NCBI GenBank assembly: GCA_963798505.1
Contig: CAWCTX010000015.1
Location: 1 to 64,000, forward strand
Direction of reading: 5' to 3'
Length of the DNA: 64,000 nt
From: CAVWSM01 sp963798505
GTDB lineage: Bacteria > Actinomycetota > Actinomycetes > Jiangellales > Jiangellaceae
Positions within the stretch are counted from its first letter, which is position 1. The number at the start of each line of letters is the position of its first letter. Below are positions 56,185-64,000 of the stretch, piece after piece. Below the pieces are notes generated by a model. That model searched no databases, had not been told where the DNA came from, and saw nothing but the letters and a program-made list of their open reading frames with translations. Made by a program: the position numbers and the translations under genes.

Positions 56185-57102
56185 GTGAAGTTCGGCGTTC
56201 ACCTGCCTCTCATGGACTTCGGCGACGCTCGGTTCGCCGTTGAGGACCTTGTCGAGTACGTCGAGTCGGCGACGGCAGTTGGCTTCGACGCCATCTCGGC
56301 CAACGACCACATGGTGTTTGACGCCCCCTGGCTGGACGGGCCGACGGCACTTGCAGCGGTGGCCTCGTGTTCGGGCAGCGCGAGGCTGGTGACGACCGTG
56401 GCCAACCCGGTCGTGCGCGGCCCGGTTGCGCTCGCCAAGGTGCTGGGCGGGTTGGACATCATCTCCGGTGGCCGTGTCGTGGCCGGACTTGGCCCAGGTT
56501 CCTCTGAGCGCGACTACCGGACTGTGGGCGTCCCGTTCGGAGAACGATGGGTTCGCTTCGAAGAGGCGGTCGTGGCGGTGCGTGCGCTTCTCCGCGGCGA
56601 GTCCCATGTGGGGCACTTCTATGCCAATGAGAGCCCGCTCGAGCCCGTCTCACCACAGCCTTCGGGGCCGCCCCTCTGGATCGGGAGCTGGGGTTCCGAC
56701 GCTGGCCTGCGCCGCGCCGCACGGCTCGGTGACGGCTGGCTGGCGTCGGCATACAACATCACCCCGGACGAATTCGCGGACGCCTGGCGGCGGGTGCAGC
56801 GGATGCTCGAGGAGTCGGGACGCGATCCGGCGCGCTTTGCCAATGGACTCTCGACGATGTGGTTTCACATCGATGATCGCCTGGCTGATGACGTGCTCAA
56901 CCAAAGGCTTGTTCCGGTGATGCACCGTCCCGCAGAACAGCTGCGTGAGCGCCTGGCCTTCGGCTCGGCCGCTGCCGTGGTGGACAAGCTGGCTGCGTTC
57001 CGTGATGCAGGCGTACAGCAGGTGTTCCTGTGGCCGGTCGTCGACGAGATCGAGCAGCTGCGGCGGTTCAGCGAGGAGGTCATGCCTCAGGTCAGTGCCT
57101 AG
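56185..57102 (+). CDS. LLM-class F420-dependent oxidoreductase
   Basis: 305 aa from GTG 56185 (a TTG one codon earlier also works). VKFGVHLPLMDFGDARFAVE then DLVEYVESATAVGFDAISAN is the barrel opening. VTTVANPVVRGPVALAKVLG and GGRVVAGLGPGSSERDYRTV form the cofactor-binding middle. PPLWIGSWGSDAGLRRAARL is the standard phosphate-side motif. The ending RRFSEEVMPQVSA is normal. It uses F420 or FMN to oxidise or reduce small substrates. It precedes a thioesterase gene by about 10 bases, suggesting joint expression. Confidence 0.88.
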   Translation: MKFGVHLPLMDFGDARFAVEDLVEYVESATAVGFDAISANDHMVFDAPWLDGPTALAAVASCSGSARLVTTVANPVVRGPVALAKVLGGLDIISGGRVVAGLGPGSSERDYRTVGVPFGERWVRFEEAVVAVRALLRGESHVGHFYANESPLEPVSPQPSGPPLWIGSWGSDAGLRRAARLGDGWLASAYNITPDEFADAWRRVQRMLEESGRDPARFANGLSTMWFHIDDRLADDVLNQRLVPVMHRPAEQLRERLAFGSAAAVVDKLAAFRDAGVQQVFLWPVVDEIEQLRRFSEEVMPQVSA

Positions 57103-57112
57103 CATCAGAGCC

Positions 57113-57592
57113 ATGACAGAGCACCGAGGCAGTGACAGCGAGGATGAAGTCCACCGCCTGTCGATGACGGTGCTGATGACCCCGGACATGTCGAATTTCC
57201 GCGGGAACGTCCACGGCGGCATCCTGCTGAAGTATCTGGACCAGGTGGCCTACACCTGCGCCAGTCGCTACGCGCGCGGCTACGCGGTGACGCTGTCCGT
57301 CGACCGGGTGGTGTTCCGAGAGCCGGTGCACGTGGGTGAGCTGGTGACGTTCCAGGCCAGCATCAACTACACCGGCCGTACCTCGATGGAGGTCGGGATC
57401 CGGGTAACGACCGAGGACCTCGTTCACCACAACGTCCGCCACACCAACAGCTGTTACTTCACCATGGTGGCCGTGGACGAGGACGGACGGCCGACACCGG
57501 TCCCACCTTGGGTTCCCCGCACCGATGTGGAGCGCCGACGCCACGCGGCGGCCTTGCAGCGCCGCGCGCTCAACCGAGAGCCTGCGCGCTGA
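57113..57592 (+). CDS. Acyl-CoA thioesterase (hotdog fold)
   Basis: 159 aa from ATG 57113. TVLMTPDMSNFRGNVHGGIL then LKYLDQVAYTCASRYARGYA is the hotdog helix with the conserved N(F/V)xGxxHGG and aspartate. SVDRVVFREPVHVGELVTFQ and TSMEVGIRVTTEDL complete the BACH/YciA-type pattern. The tail is basic and Pro-rich. It hydrolyses acyl-CoA esters in the cytoplasm. It follows the LLM gene closely. The next gene, tetR, has its own operator and so is probably separate. Confidence 0.9.
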   Translation: MTEHRGSDSEDEVHRLSMTVLMTPDMSNFRGNVHGGILLKYLDQVAYTCASRYARGYAVTLSVDRVVFREPVHVGELVTFQASINYTGRTSMEVGIRVTTEDLVHHNVRHTNSCYFTMVAVDEDGRPTPVPPWVPRTDVERRRHAAALQRRALNREPAR

Positions 57593-57611
57593 GCAAACCT
57601 GCTGAGTCTGA

Positions 57612-57634
57612 AATCTTGCACAACACGCAAGATT
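57612..57634. promoter_or_regulatory. Probable TetR operator (perfect inverted repeat)
   Basis: AATCTTGC, 7 bases, GCAAGATT, ending 18 bases before the tetR start codon. Perfect 8-bp arms in an A/T-rich patch are the classic layout of a self-regulated TetR gene and may also control the MMPL gene downstream. Confidence 0.8.
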
Positions 57635-57651
57635 ACTGTACGGTCTCCAGC

Positions 57652-58281
57652 ATGTGCGCGAAGCAGGGTCTCCGGGAGCGGAAGAAGGCAGCAACCCGGC
57701 GGGCCCTGTCCCAGGCGGCCATGCGGCTCGCGATGCAGCGAGGCGTCGAGCACGTCACCGCCGAGGCGATCGCCGCGGCTGCGGATGTCTCGCCGCGGAC
57801 GTTCCACAACTACTTCTCGAGCAAGGAAGAGGCCATCGTCAGCACCTTCCTCGACCAGGCCACCGCCGTCACCGAAGCGCTTCGCCAGCGGCCTGCCGAG
57901 GAGCCGATCTGGGACTCCCTCGAGCACGCCATCGTGGGGATGCTCGCCAGTTCGGAGGCGCGACCGGACGAGATGATCGCTCAGCTCCAGCTGATCAAGT
58001 CCAGCCCAGCTCTCGTCGCGCACCAGATGACGACGCACGCCGAGTTGGAGCGCCGCTTCGCCCAGGTCATCGCCGATCGCACAGGGACCGATGTCGAGCG
58101 TGACCTCTACCCGCACGTGCTGGCCGCGGCCGCGGGTGCAGCCATGCACGTTGCCACGAGCATCTGGGTGGACGGAAAGACAGACCGCCAGCTACAAGAC
58201 CTCATCGTTGAAGCGTTCGCGTTGATGCGGGCCGGGGTGCCTGCAACATCACGAAAGTTCGTCGCGGCCGCCACAACGTAG
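57652..58281 (+). CDS. TetR-family transcriptional regulator
   Basis: 209 aa from ATG 57652. MCAKQGLRERKKAATRRALS then QAAMRLAMQRG leads into the HTH VTAEAIAAAADVSPRTFHNY then FSSKEEAI, a textbook TetR DNA-binding domain. The C-terminal helical domain (LEHAIVGMLASSEARPDEMI; LYPHVLAAAAGAAMHVATSI) would bind the inducer. It lies between the palindrome at 57612-57634 and an MMPL transporter gene in the same direction, so the pump is its most likely target. Confidence 0.92.
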   Translation: MCAKQGLRERKKAATRRALSQAAMRLAMQRGVEHVTAEAIAAAADVSPRTFHNYFSSKEEAIVSTFLDQATAVTEALRQRPAEEPIWDSLEHAIVGMLASSEARPDEMIAQLQLIKSSPALVAHQMTTHAELERRFAQVIADRTGTDVERDLYPHVLAAAAGAAMHVATSIWVDGKTDRQLQDLIVEAFALMRAGVPATSRKFVAAATT

Positions 58282-58387
58282 TAGCGGCCAGCCCCTCCCA
58301 CAACTCATACCAACTGACGACTCCTCGGGTCGTGAGGCGGACGAAACACGCCTCCACGTCCCGGCCGAACCTGCACAGGAGACCTCC

Positions 58388-60596
58388 ATGGCGACATTCC
58401 TCTACCAGCTCGGACGAGTCTCGTTCCGTCGACGCCGAACGGTCTTGGCCGCGTGGCTGGCCCTGCTGGTGCTGTTCGGCATCGGCGCGGCGACCCTGTC
58501 CGAGGACACCTCGGACTCGTTCTCAATCCCGGGTACGCAGTCCCAGCAGGCCATCGACCTCTTGGGTGAGCGCTTCCCCGAGGTATCCGCCGACGGCGCG
58601 ACCGCGCGGGTGGTGTTCGCGGCGCTGGAAGGGCAAACCCTCAACGACCCGGCCAATCGCGCAGCAGTCGAGCAGGTGGTCGCTGACCTCACGAATGCGC
58701 CGCAGGTTGTGAACGTCGCCGACCCGTACGCCACGAAGCGCTGTGTCACCCGACGGCACCGTCGCGTATGCCCAGGTCACGTACGACGTGCAGGCCGGCG
58801 AGCTGACGCCGGAGGCGCGTGACGCCCTGGCCGCAGCCGCCGAGCCCGCCCGTGACGCGGGCTTGGCCGTCGAGATGGGCGGCGATGCCGTCATGGAGCA
58901 GATCGAGCAGGGCGGCACCGAGATCCTGGGCGTCGCGGTCGCGGCCGTCGTACTCGTCATCACGTTCGGCTCGCTGCTCGCCGCCGGCCTGCCGCTGCTC
59001 ACGGCGATCGTGGGCATCGTGATCAGCGTCAGTGCCATCACCGCCGCGAGCGGCTTCGTCGAGCTGTCCTCGAGCACGCCGACCCTGGCTCTCATGCTGG
59101 GCCTCGCCGTGGCCATCGACTACGCGCTGTTCATCGTCTCCCGCTACCGGCACGAGATCGCGCTTGGCCGCGAGGGCGAAGAAGCCGCTGGGCGTGCCTT
59201 GGGTACGGCCGGCTCCGCGGTGGTGTTCGCCGGCCTGACTGTGATCATCGCGCTGGCCGGGCTGTCGGTCGTCGGCGTGCCGATGCTGACCGAGATGGGG
59301 CTGGCCGCGGCGTTCTCGGTCGCCATGGCCGTCGTGATCGCGCTGACTCTGCTCCCCGCACTGCTCGGCTTCGTCGGCCGTCGGATCGTCGGCGGCCGGA
59401 TCCCCGGCTTGCGGTCGGGCGACCCGGAGTCCGACGAGGGCAAGCCGCGGATGGGTCTGCGCTGGGCGAGGTTCGTCACGCGCCGACCGATCGCTGTGCT
59501 GACGGCCGCTGTGCTGGCCATGGCTGCCCTGGCGATACCCGCGTTGGATCTCCGGCTCGGCCTGCCGGACGAGGGATCCATGGCGCCGGACACCACGCAG
59601 CGCAAGGCGTACGACTTGCTGGCCGAAGGATTCGGACCGGGCTTCAACGGCCCGCTCACCGTCGTCGTCGACGCGGCAGGCAGCTCGTCGCCGCAGGCAG
59701 CGGTTCAGCAGGTCGCCGACACGGTCGGGACCATCCAGGGTGTCGCGGCGGTGACCCCGGCGGTGTTCAACCAGGCCGGTGACACGGCGCTGCTGACAGT
59801 TGTGCCGACGACTGGACCGGGTACGCCCGAAACAGAGGCCCTGGTCGCCGCGCTCCGGGACCAGTCCGCCAGCCTCGAGTCCGACACGGGCGCCGCCATG
59901 CTCGTGACCGGAGCGACCGCCATCAACATCGACTTCTCGGAGAAGGTTTCCGCGGCGATGCTGCCGTACCTTGCCCTCGTCGTCGGCCTGTCGCTCGTGC
60001 TGCTCATGCTGGTGTTCCGGTCGATCCTCGTCCCGATCAAGGCCGCGCTCGGATTCCTTCTTACGATGGCCGCGACGTTCGGCGCTGTTGTCGCGGTGTT
60101 CCAGTGGGGCTGGCTGGCGGACCTGATCGGGGTCGAGCAGACCGGCCCGGTGATCAGCCTGCTGCCGATCTTCCTGATCGGCGTGGTCTTCGGGCTGGCG
60201 ATGGACTACCAGGTCTTCCTCGTCACCCGCATGCGCGAGGCGCACGTGCACGGTGAGGAGCCGACCCCTGCCGTGGTCCACGGGTTCCAGCACGGCGCAC
60301 GCGTCGTCACCGCGGCTGCTATGATCATGATGAGCGTCTTCTCCGGGTTCATCTTCTCCGGGGAGGACATCATCAAGCAGGTCGGCTTCGCGCTCGCCAT
60401 CGCGGTGTTGTTCGACGCGTTCGTCGTCCGGATGACCATCGTGCCGGCGGTGATGACGCTGCTCGGATCACGGGCCTGGTGGCTGCCCCGTTGGCTCGAC
60501 CGGCTGCTGCCCAACGTCGACGTCGAAGGCGAGCGGTTGCAGCGACAGCTCGAGGCGCCTGTGGAACGCGAGCTGGAAACCGCATCGCTCCGGTAA
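58388..60596 (+). CDS. MMPL/RND-family transporter, one frameshift
   Basis: ATG 58388 gives MATFLYQLGRVSFRRRRTVL then AAWLALLVLFGIGA, the first membrane helix. An extracellular loop begins SQQAIDLLGERFPEVSADG. Near 58736 the frame breaks; removing one A from ACGAAGC gives ATSAVSPDGTVAYAQVTYDV. The rest is continuous: LALMLGLAVAIDYALFIVSR then YRHEI, carrying the family Asp-Tyr, with a second copy at VVFGLAMDYQVFLVTRMREA. There are twelve helices and about 736 aa. MMPL proteins export lipids or drugs using the proton gradient. It is probably regulated by the TetR protein upstream. The break resembles a homopolymer error. Confidence 0.85.
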
Positions 60597-60886
60597 TCGC
60601 TGCGGTCTTCCGCTGCGAGATCCGCCGCTGGCGCAACGGCATCATCGCCGACGTCGCCGAGGCCGTCGCCAGCCTTCAGCCGCATTGGTTCACTTCCTCA
60701 CACGATCGCAGCCGAGGAGGAAGCGTCCACCGACGGCGAGCACGTCCCGCTTCCGCACGGCCCACTCCTGCTGTCTATCCAAAGAGACTGCACCCTGTGC
60801 CAGCCCTAGCGCAGCGCGCCGTCGGGCTTCCACTTGGGCGGACGTCACCACAGGTTCGATGACGGTGCAACAACCAGCGTGGGCCG

Positions 60887-62342
60887 CTAGCCGGTGTCTT
60901 CGTGGTCGAGGCGTAGTTGTTGGGCGAGTCGCTGGGCCCGGTTGATGGTGTCGGGCAGCCGGTTGCGTATCGGGCGTTGTTGTGGGTCGAGCCAGATCGG
61001 GTGGGATGACCCACGGCAGCCCGTCGCGGTGCGCGATGATCCAGCGGCCGGCGTGCACCTCGGTGTGGTGGCGGGGGCAGAGCAGCAGCAGATTCTGCAG
61101 GTCGGTGCGGCCGCCTTGCTGCCACGGGATGCGGTGATGCGCATCGCACCAGTCGGCAGCGCGCCGCAACCGGGGATGAGGCATCCGCCGTCGCGGGCGG
61201 CCAGGGCGCGGCGTTGCGCCGGGGTGGCCAGGCGGCGGGCCCGGCCGTAGTCGAGGATCTGCCCGAACGGGCCGACCGTGCAGCGTTCCAGGATCGCGTC
61301 GCAGGACAGCACCCCGAGCGCTAGCGCCGACAGGGGTCCGGTCTGCTCGCAGCGGGCCAGCCCGGCCGCGCCGGGTCCGCCGCGGGTCGCGCCGGCGGCA
61401 GGCGCCTTGCGGTCCGCGCTCTGCTCCGCCGCGGCGCCGTTCTCTCGCCGGCGGGGTCGGGCTGGTCGGTGGTGTTGGCGAGTTGGTCGGGGTTGGTGTG
61501 GATGACGACCCGCGGTGGTTCGCCGCCGCGGTCGCCGGCATTGGCGAGCGCGGCCTTGGCCATCAGCACCAGCGCGTCGGCATGCCGTTGGGCGGCGCTG
61601 CGGGTGTCTTTGATGCCCAGCACCTGTTGGCCGTGTTCGTCGACCCCGCAGCCGGCCGGGTCCGGCTGCGGCGTAGTGCTGCAGGGCGGTGGCGAACCAG
61701 GCGGTGCCGATCTGGTCGAGCAGGAACCGGCCGGCGGTCATCCCGGTCGCGTCCTCGGCGTAGCTCAGCGACCGGCGCTCATGCGCGTTCGGGTCGAACG
61801 AGCGCGACCCGTCGGGGTCGAGCACCTCCAACAGCTGCTTGGCGACGACCTCGAAGTCGCCCGGGGCGAACCGCTCGGCCTGCCCGGTCAGGAACCCGGC
61901 GACCTTGCCCCGCTGCTCCTCCTTGAGATGCGCGGGGATCCGGCCCAGGCAGCGGGCCGCGACATCCACATGCTCGCGGGAGACCCGACCGTCGGCCAGC
62001 GCCTGCACCCAGCTCGGTCAGGTCGCCGTCGGGGCCGATCGCCCGCGCCGCGGTCACGTCGCGGACGCTGCCGTTCTGCTGGTGCCGCAGCCGCAGCCAC
62101 TCCGCGGTCGACTTGGCGCCGACGTCGGTGGCCACCTTGCGCGTGTCGACCTCACCCAACAGCCGCAGGTAGGCCGCCTCCGTCTTGCGGCGCAGCCGCA
62201 GCAGCTGGTCGAAGGAGTCGACCAGCACCGACGTGCCGAGCACCGACGGGTCGGCGTCGCGCAGCTCGGTCAGGCCCCTGTCGATGAGGGCCAGCGCGGA
62301 CTCCACCGCGGTGAGCGGCGGTGGAGTCGACGTGGCTTCCAT
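60887..62342 (-). pseudogene. DUF222/HNH endonuclease, multiply frameshifted
   Basis: The first frame starts at 62342 and holds VESALALIDRGLTELRDADP and LLGEVDTRKVATDVGAKSTA. A second frame from ~62008 holds ADGRVSREHVDVAARCLGRI. A third from ~61623 holds SAAQRHADALVLMAKAALAN. The second recurs with LDYGRARRLATPAQRRALAA then RDGGCLIPGC. Another holds the HNH site CDAHHRIPWQQGGRTDLQNL then LLLCPRHH. About five breaks occur in 1.45 kb. DUF222/HNH proteins are multicopy in actinobacteria and are often linked to mobile elements. The HNH residues themselves are all present. Whether it is a pseudogene or poor sequence cannot be settled here. Confidence 0.8.
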
Positions 62343-62856
62343 ACCTTCGAATGTACAAGGGAGGTCGGACAGAACTCGCCGCCAACGAATGGCCCGATTC
62401 CCTTACCCCACAAGGCATTCCGGCCACTTGCTTATCCACAAGCTGACCATCGCAAGCCCCACTATCCACAGATCAGCGCCAGCACCTTGACACGTTCGAC
62501 CCTGTTCTTCAGCCGTCTTGTTTGCCGCTCCAAGACTTGATTGTCTGCTGTGTCGGGCCGGTCGAGTGCAATACCACGCGTCACGACATCTCACGACGAT
62601 CCACGCCCAATCACGCACCCGGAAGCGATACCCCCCGCCGATGCCGTGCACACGGGTACACCGCCGACCACTCCGCCGGTGCCCGATCGCGGTCCGGGCC
62701 GACTACAGGGCCGTGTGGAGGCCTTCGGGCTCAATCCCGTGGACTTTCAGGTCGCTGCTCGCGGTCGCCGGATTGTACGGCCGAACGTCCCGTGCGGCCC
62801 GCCACACTGTCAGTGAGCGAGGACGCTCAGGTCTATGACAAGAAGGCGGGATCAAC
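62343..62856. other. Intergenic region with a possible MDR-oxidoreductase remnant
   Basis: About 510 bases with no complete gene. A short plus-strand frame around 62676-62768 reads VPDRGPGRLQGRVEAFGLNP then VDFQV, much like the N-terminal 'VRVEAFGLNPVD' of quinone oxidoreductases, and then loses similarity. It may be the trace of a deleted gene. Confidence 0.4.
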
Positions 62857-63038
62857 GTGAGCAACAGCGGTAGTGCGGCTGCGGGTGGCGCCCCTATCTA
62901 CGGGCTAGGCATCTTCGGCGCGTGGGTCTTCTACTGGCAACAGGCCGACGGTTCTGGGAGTACGTGCTCGCGGTGCTGCAGGGCTTCGTGTGGCCGGCAT
63001 TGATGGTCTATGAGGGCTTCTCAGCGCTCGCGGGATGA
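62857..63038 (+). CDS. ~60-aa actinobacterial membrane protein, one frameshift
   Basis: GTG 62857, seven bases after AAGGCGGG, gives MSNSGSAAAGGAPIYGLGIF then GAWVFYWQQADG. One base appears missing at GGTTCTGG (62951-62958). Adding a T continues FWEYVLAVLQGFVWPALMVY then EGFSALAG to TGA at 63036-63038. The 'YGLGxxGAxxYYWQQADGFWE ... VWPAxxVY' pattern is a widely shared small actinobacterial membrane protein of unknown function with two hydrophobic segments. The gene is too short and too interrupted to be found by simple length criteria. Confidence 0.7.
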
Positions 63039-63058
63039 CCGCACCGTCGGGAACAGGT

Positions 63059-63523
63059 TCAGGTCTCGCCCCCGATGTCGGACTCGTACGCCTCGTACAT
63101 GAGGTCTGAGCCGTGCTGCCGGTGACGGATGAGCCTGCCAAGCAGCACGATGCCGACGCCGCGCACACGGTTGACGTCGCTGCGCGTCTCCGCTGCATCG
63201 ACACGGGCGAGTAGATCGTCGACAACGCTCCTGACCTGTTCATGCTCACGGGTGAGGTTCGCGACCGCGTTGGACAGCCGCGGGGCGGTCGTGAGGACTC
63301 GTCGATACAGTCCATCCTGCCCCTCAGTGATCTCGATGTGCTCTCGGAAGTCACCGAACAACTCGACCAGCGCAACGTGGACTCGCTCGGCCCACGCACC
63401 TATGCGTTCGTGTGCGGGTGCGGCCAACGCCTGCTCCAATGCGGCCATGGACTCGCGCAGCTCGGCCCGGCGCGCACGGAGCACATCGACGAAGTCCTGC
63501 TCGGAAGGCGGCCAGGGTTCCAT
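63059..63523 (-). CDS. Hemerythrin-domain protein
   Basis: 154 aa from ATG 63523, six bases after GGAGG; an extension to 63595 lacks similarity. It is a four-helix pattern. RIGAWAERVHVALVELFGDF then REHIEITEGQDGLYRRV supplies ligand-type His/Glu residues. NLTREHEQVRSVVDDLL supplies another His. LIRHRQHGSDLMYEAYESDI supplies the last His and the family-typical 'DLxYEAY' ending. HHE proteins bind a di-iron centre and sense or store O2/NO or act in iron homeostasis. It lies downstream of a membrane protein gene on the same strand (83-base gap). Confidence 0.75.
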   Translation of the reverse strand: MEPWPPSEQDFVDVLRARRAELRESMAALEQALAAPAHERIGAWAERVHVALVELFGDFREHIEITEGQDGLYRRVLTTAPRLSNAVANLTREHEQVRSVVDDLLARVDAAETRSDVNRVRGVGIVLLGRLIRHRQHGSDLMYEAYESDIGGET

Positions 63524-63605
63524 CGACACCTCCACGTCCAAGGTACAGATCGGGATGCCGATCCCGACACCGACGACGACCCGCTGCACAGCCAAGGCGC
63601 AGGAC

Positions 63606-64000
63606 TCAACGCGGCGCGTCGGCCGACCAGATGCTCTGTCTCAGCCATGGCTCACCAACGGGCAGCAGCCGACGGTTGCCGACGATGAGAAGGCCGCTCG
63701 ACACGGCTGCGACCACCGCGAACATAACCGAGACAACCAGGTCATCAGAGCTCAGCGAGTCACCGCCGGTGATCACGAAACCGATCATCGACAGCACGGC
63801 CAGGCTCAAGGTGAGCAGCTTGCACAGCAACACCGCGCCCAGCACCGGTCCGGATGGATGACCCCGCAGCAGCAGCAGACCCGTCGCGATCACCAACGGG
63901 ATCACGAACGCGAGGTCCAGGACGTACACAGGGTTGGGCAGGTCGTACGCCAGTCGCGTCTCCGGCAGGCCACCGGGAAACGCCTGTAGGACGTCGGAAA
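63606..64000 (-). CDS. Membrane protein, N-terminus beyond the window
   Basis: The frame runs through the window edge, so this is the C-terminal part only. The visible sequence includes DVLQAFPGGLPETRLAYDLP then NPVYVLDLAFVIPLVIATGL. Two or three further hydrophobic segments follow (VLGAVLLCKLLTLSLAVLSM; VVSVMFAVVAAVSSGLLIVG) and a short polar tail (EPWLRQSIWSADAPR). An internal GTG at 63929 is unlikely to be the true start, since coding similarity continues upstream. The family is not recognised. It is upstream of the hemerythrin gene and possibly co-transcribed. Confidence 0.65.
   Translation of the reverse strand, partial: SDVLQAFPGGLPETRLAYDLPNPVYVLDLAFVIPLVIATGLLLLRGHPSGPVLGAVLLCKLLTLSLAVLSMIGFVITGGDSLSSDDLVVSVMFAVVAAVSSGLLIVGNRRLLPVGEPWLRQSIWSADAPR

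Noticed and set aside
58746..60293. 515-codon minus-strand frame opposite the MMPL gene
   Set aside because: Antisense to conserved transporter helices; Asp/Arg/Gln-rich filler typical of reversed membrane-protein codons.
1..64000. CRISPR arrays, tRNA or rRNA genes, insertion sequences, replication origin
   Set aside because: No regularly spaced repeats, tRNA-like cloverleaf with conserved arms, transposase motif, terminal inverted repeats flanking a gene, or DnaA-box cluster was noticed by reading; a covariance-model search would be needed to exclude small RNAs.

Overview
The window is high-GC DNA from an actinobacterium. Supporting signs are GTG starts with GGAGG-type ribosome sites, a DUF222/HNH gene, LuxR regulators with TPR repeats, a DrrAB exporter, SHOCT/DUF6325 proteins, and PPK2 beside a P-type ATPase. 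A Nocardioides/Kribbella-like member of the Propionibacteriales would fit, but nothing here fixes the genus. No rRNA, tRNA, CRISPR array or insertion sequence was seen.

Layout. (1) 0-14.5 kb is loosely packed and accessory-like. It opens with three multiply frameshifted gene remnants (LLM monooxygenase, RibD/DHFR-like reductase, AlkD-like repair protein). Then come a MACPF-like/leucine-rich-repeat protein (3654-5729, the most unusual gene here), small unknown genes, a DUF1254/DUF1214 protein, a frameshifted MDR oxidoreductase, a lipoprotein hydrolase, a two-domain ABM-like protein, a cupin-TPR protein and a VapBC pair with an operator-like palindrome. A ~40-bp repeat occurs only between genes of this segment. 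(2) 14.6-39.2 kb is dominated by four very large secreted subtilisins (S8). A and B are divergent paralogues around an 83-codon gene. D and C form a tandem pair carrying BNR-like and Kelch repeats. Two related TrmB/LuxR-like regulators sit next to B and D. Between the pairs lie a sulfite-oxidase-fold molybdoenzyme, a truncated alditol oxidase, a broken PadR and VOC remnant, a DHFR-like protein, a VOC protein and a DrrAB exporter. (3) 39.2-51.7 kb looks like a membrane, cation and phosphate stress module. The minus-strand run is DUF6325, SHOCT, DHA2 efflux pump, DUF1269. A second DUF6325-SHOCT gene diverges from it across two perfect hairpins, and a MalT-type regulator follows. The plus-strand run is CYTH protein, P-type ATPase, PPK2 kinase, SHOCT membrane protein, small membrane protein. 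(4) 51.7-64 kb holds a methyltransferase with a LuxR-TPR regulator, a ChaA-type exchanger, an F420/LLM oxidoreductase, a thioesterase, a TetR-MMPL efflux pair with a clean operator, a degraded DUF222/HNH gene, a ~60-aa membrane protein, a hemerythrin-like protein and a membrane protein cut by the window end.

Many otherwise well-conserved genes carry single-base frame breaks, several in runs of C or G. I therefore annotate the larger ones as one gene with an indel, and treat most of these breaks as possible sequence errors. Only genes with several breaks or real truncation are called pseudogenes.
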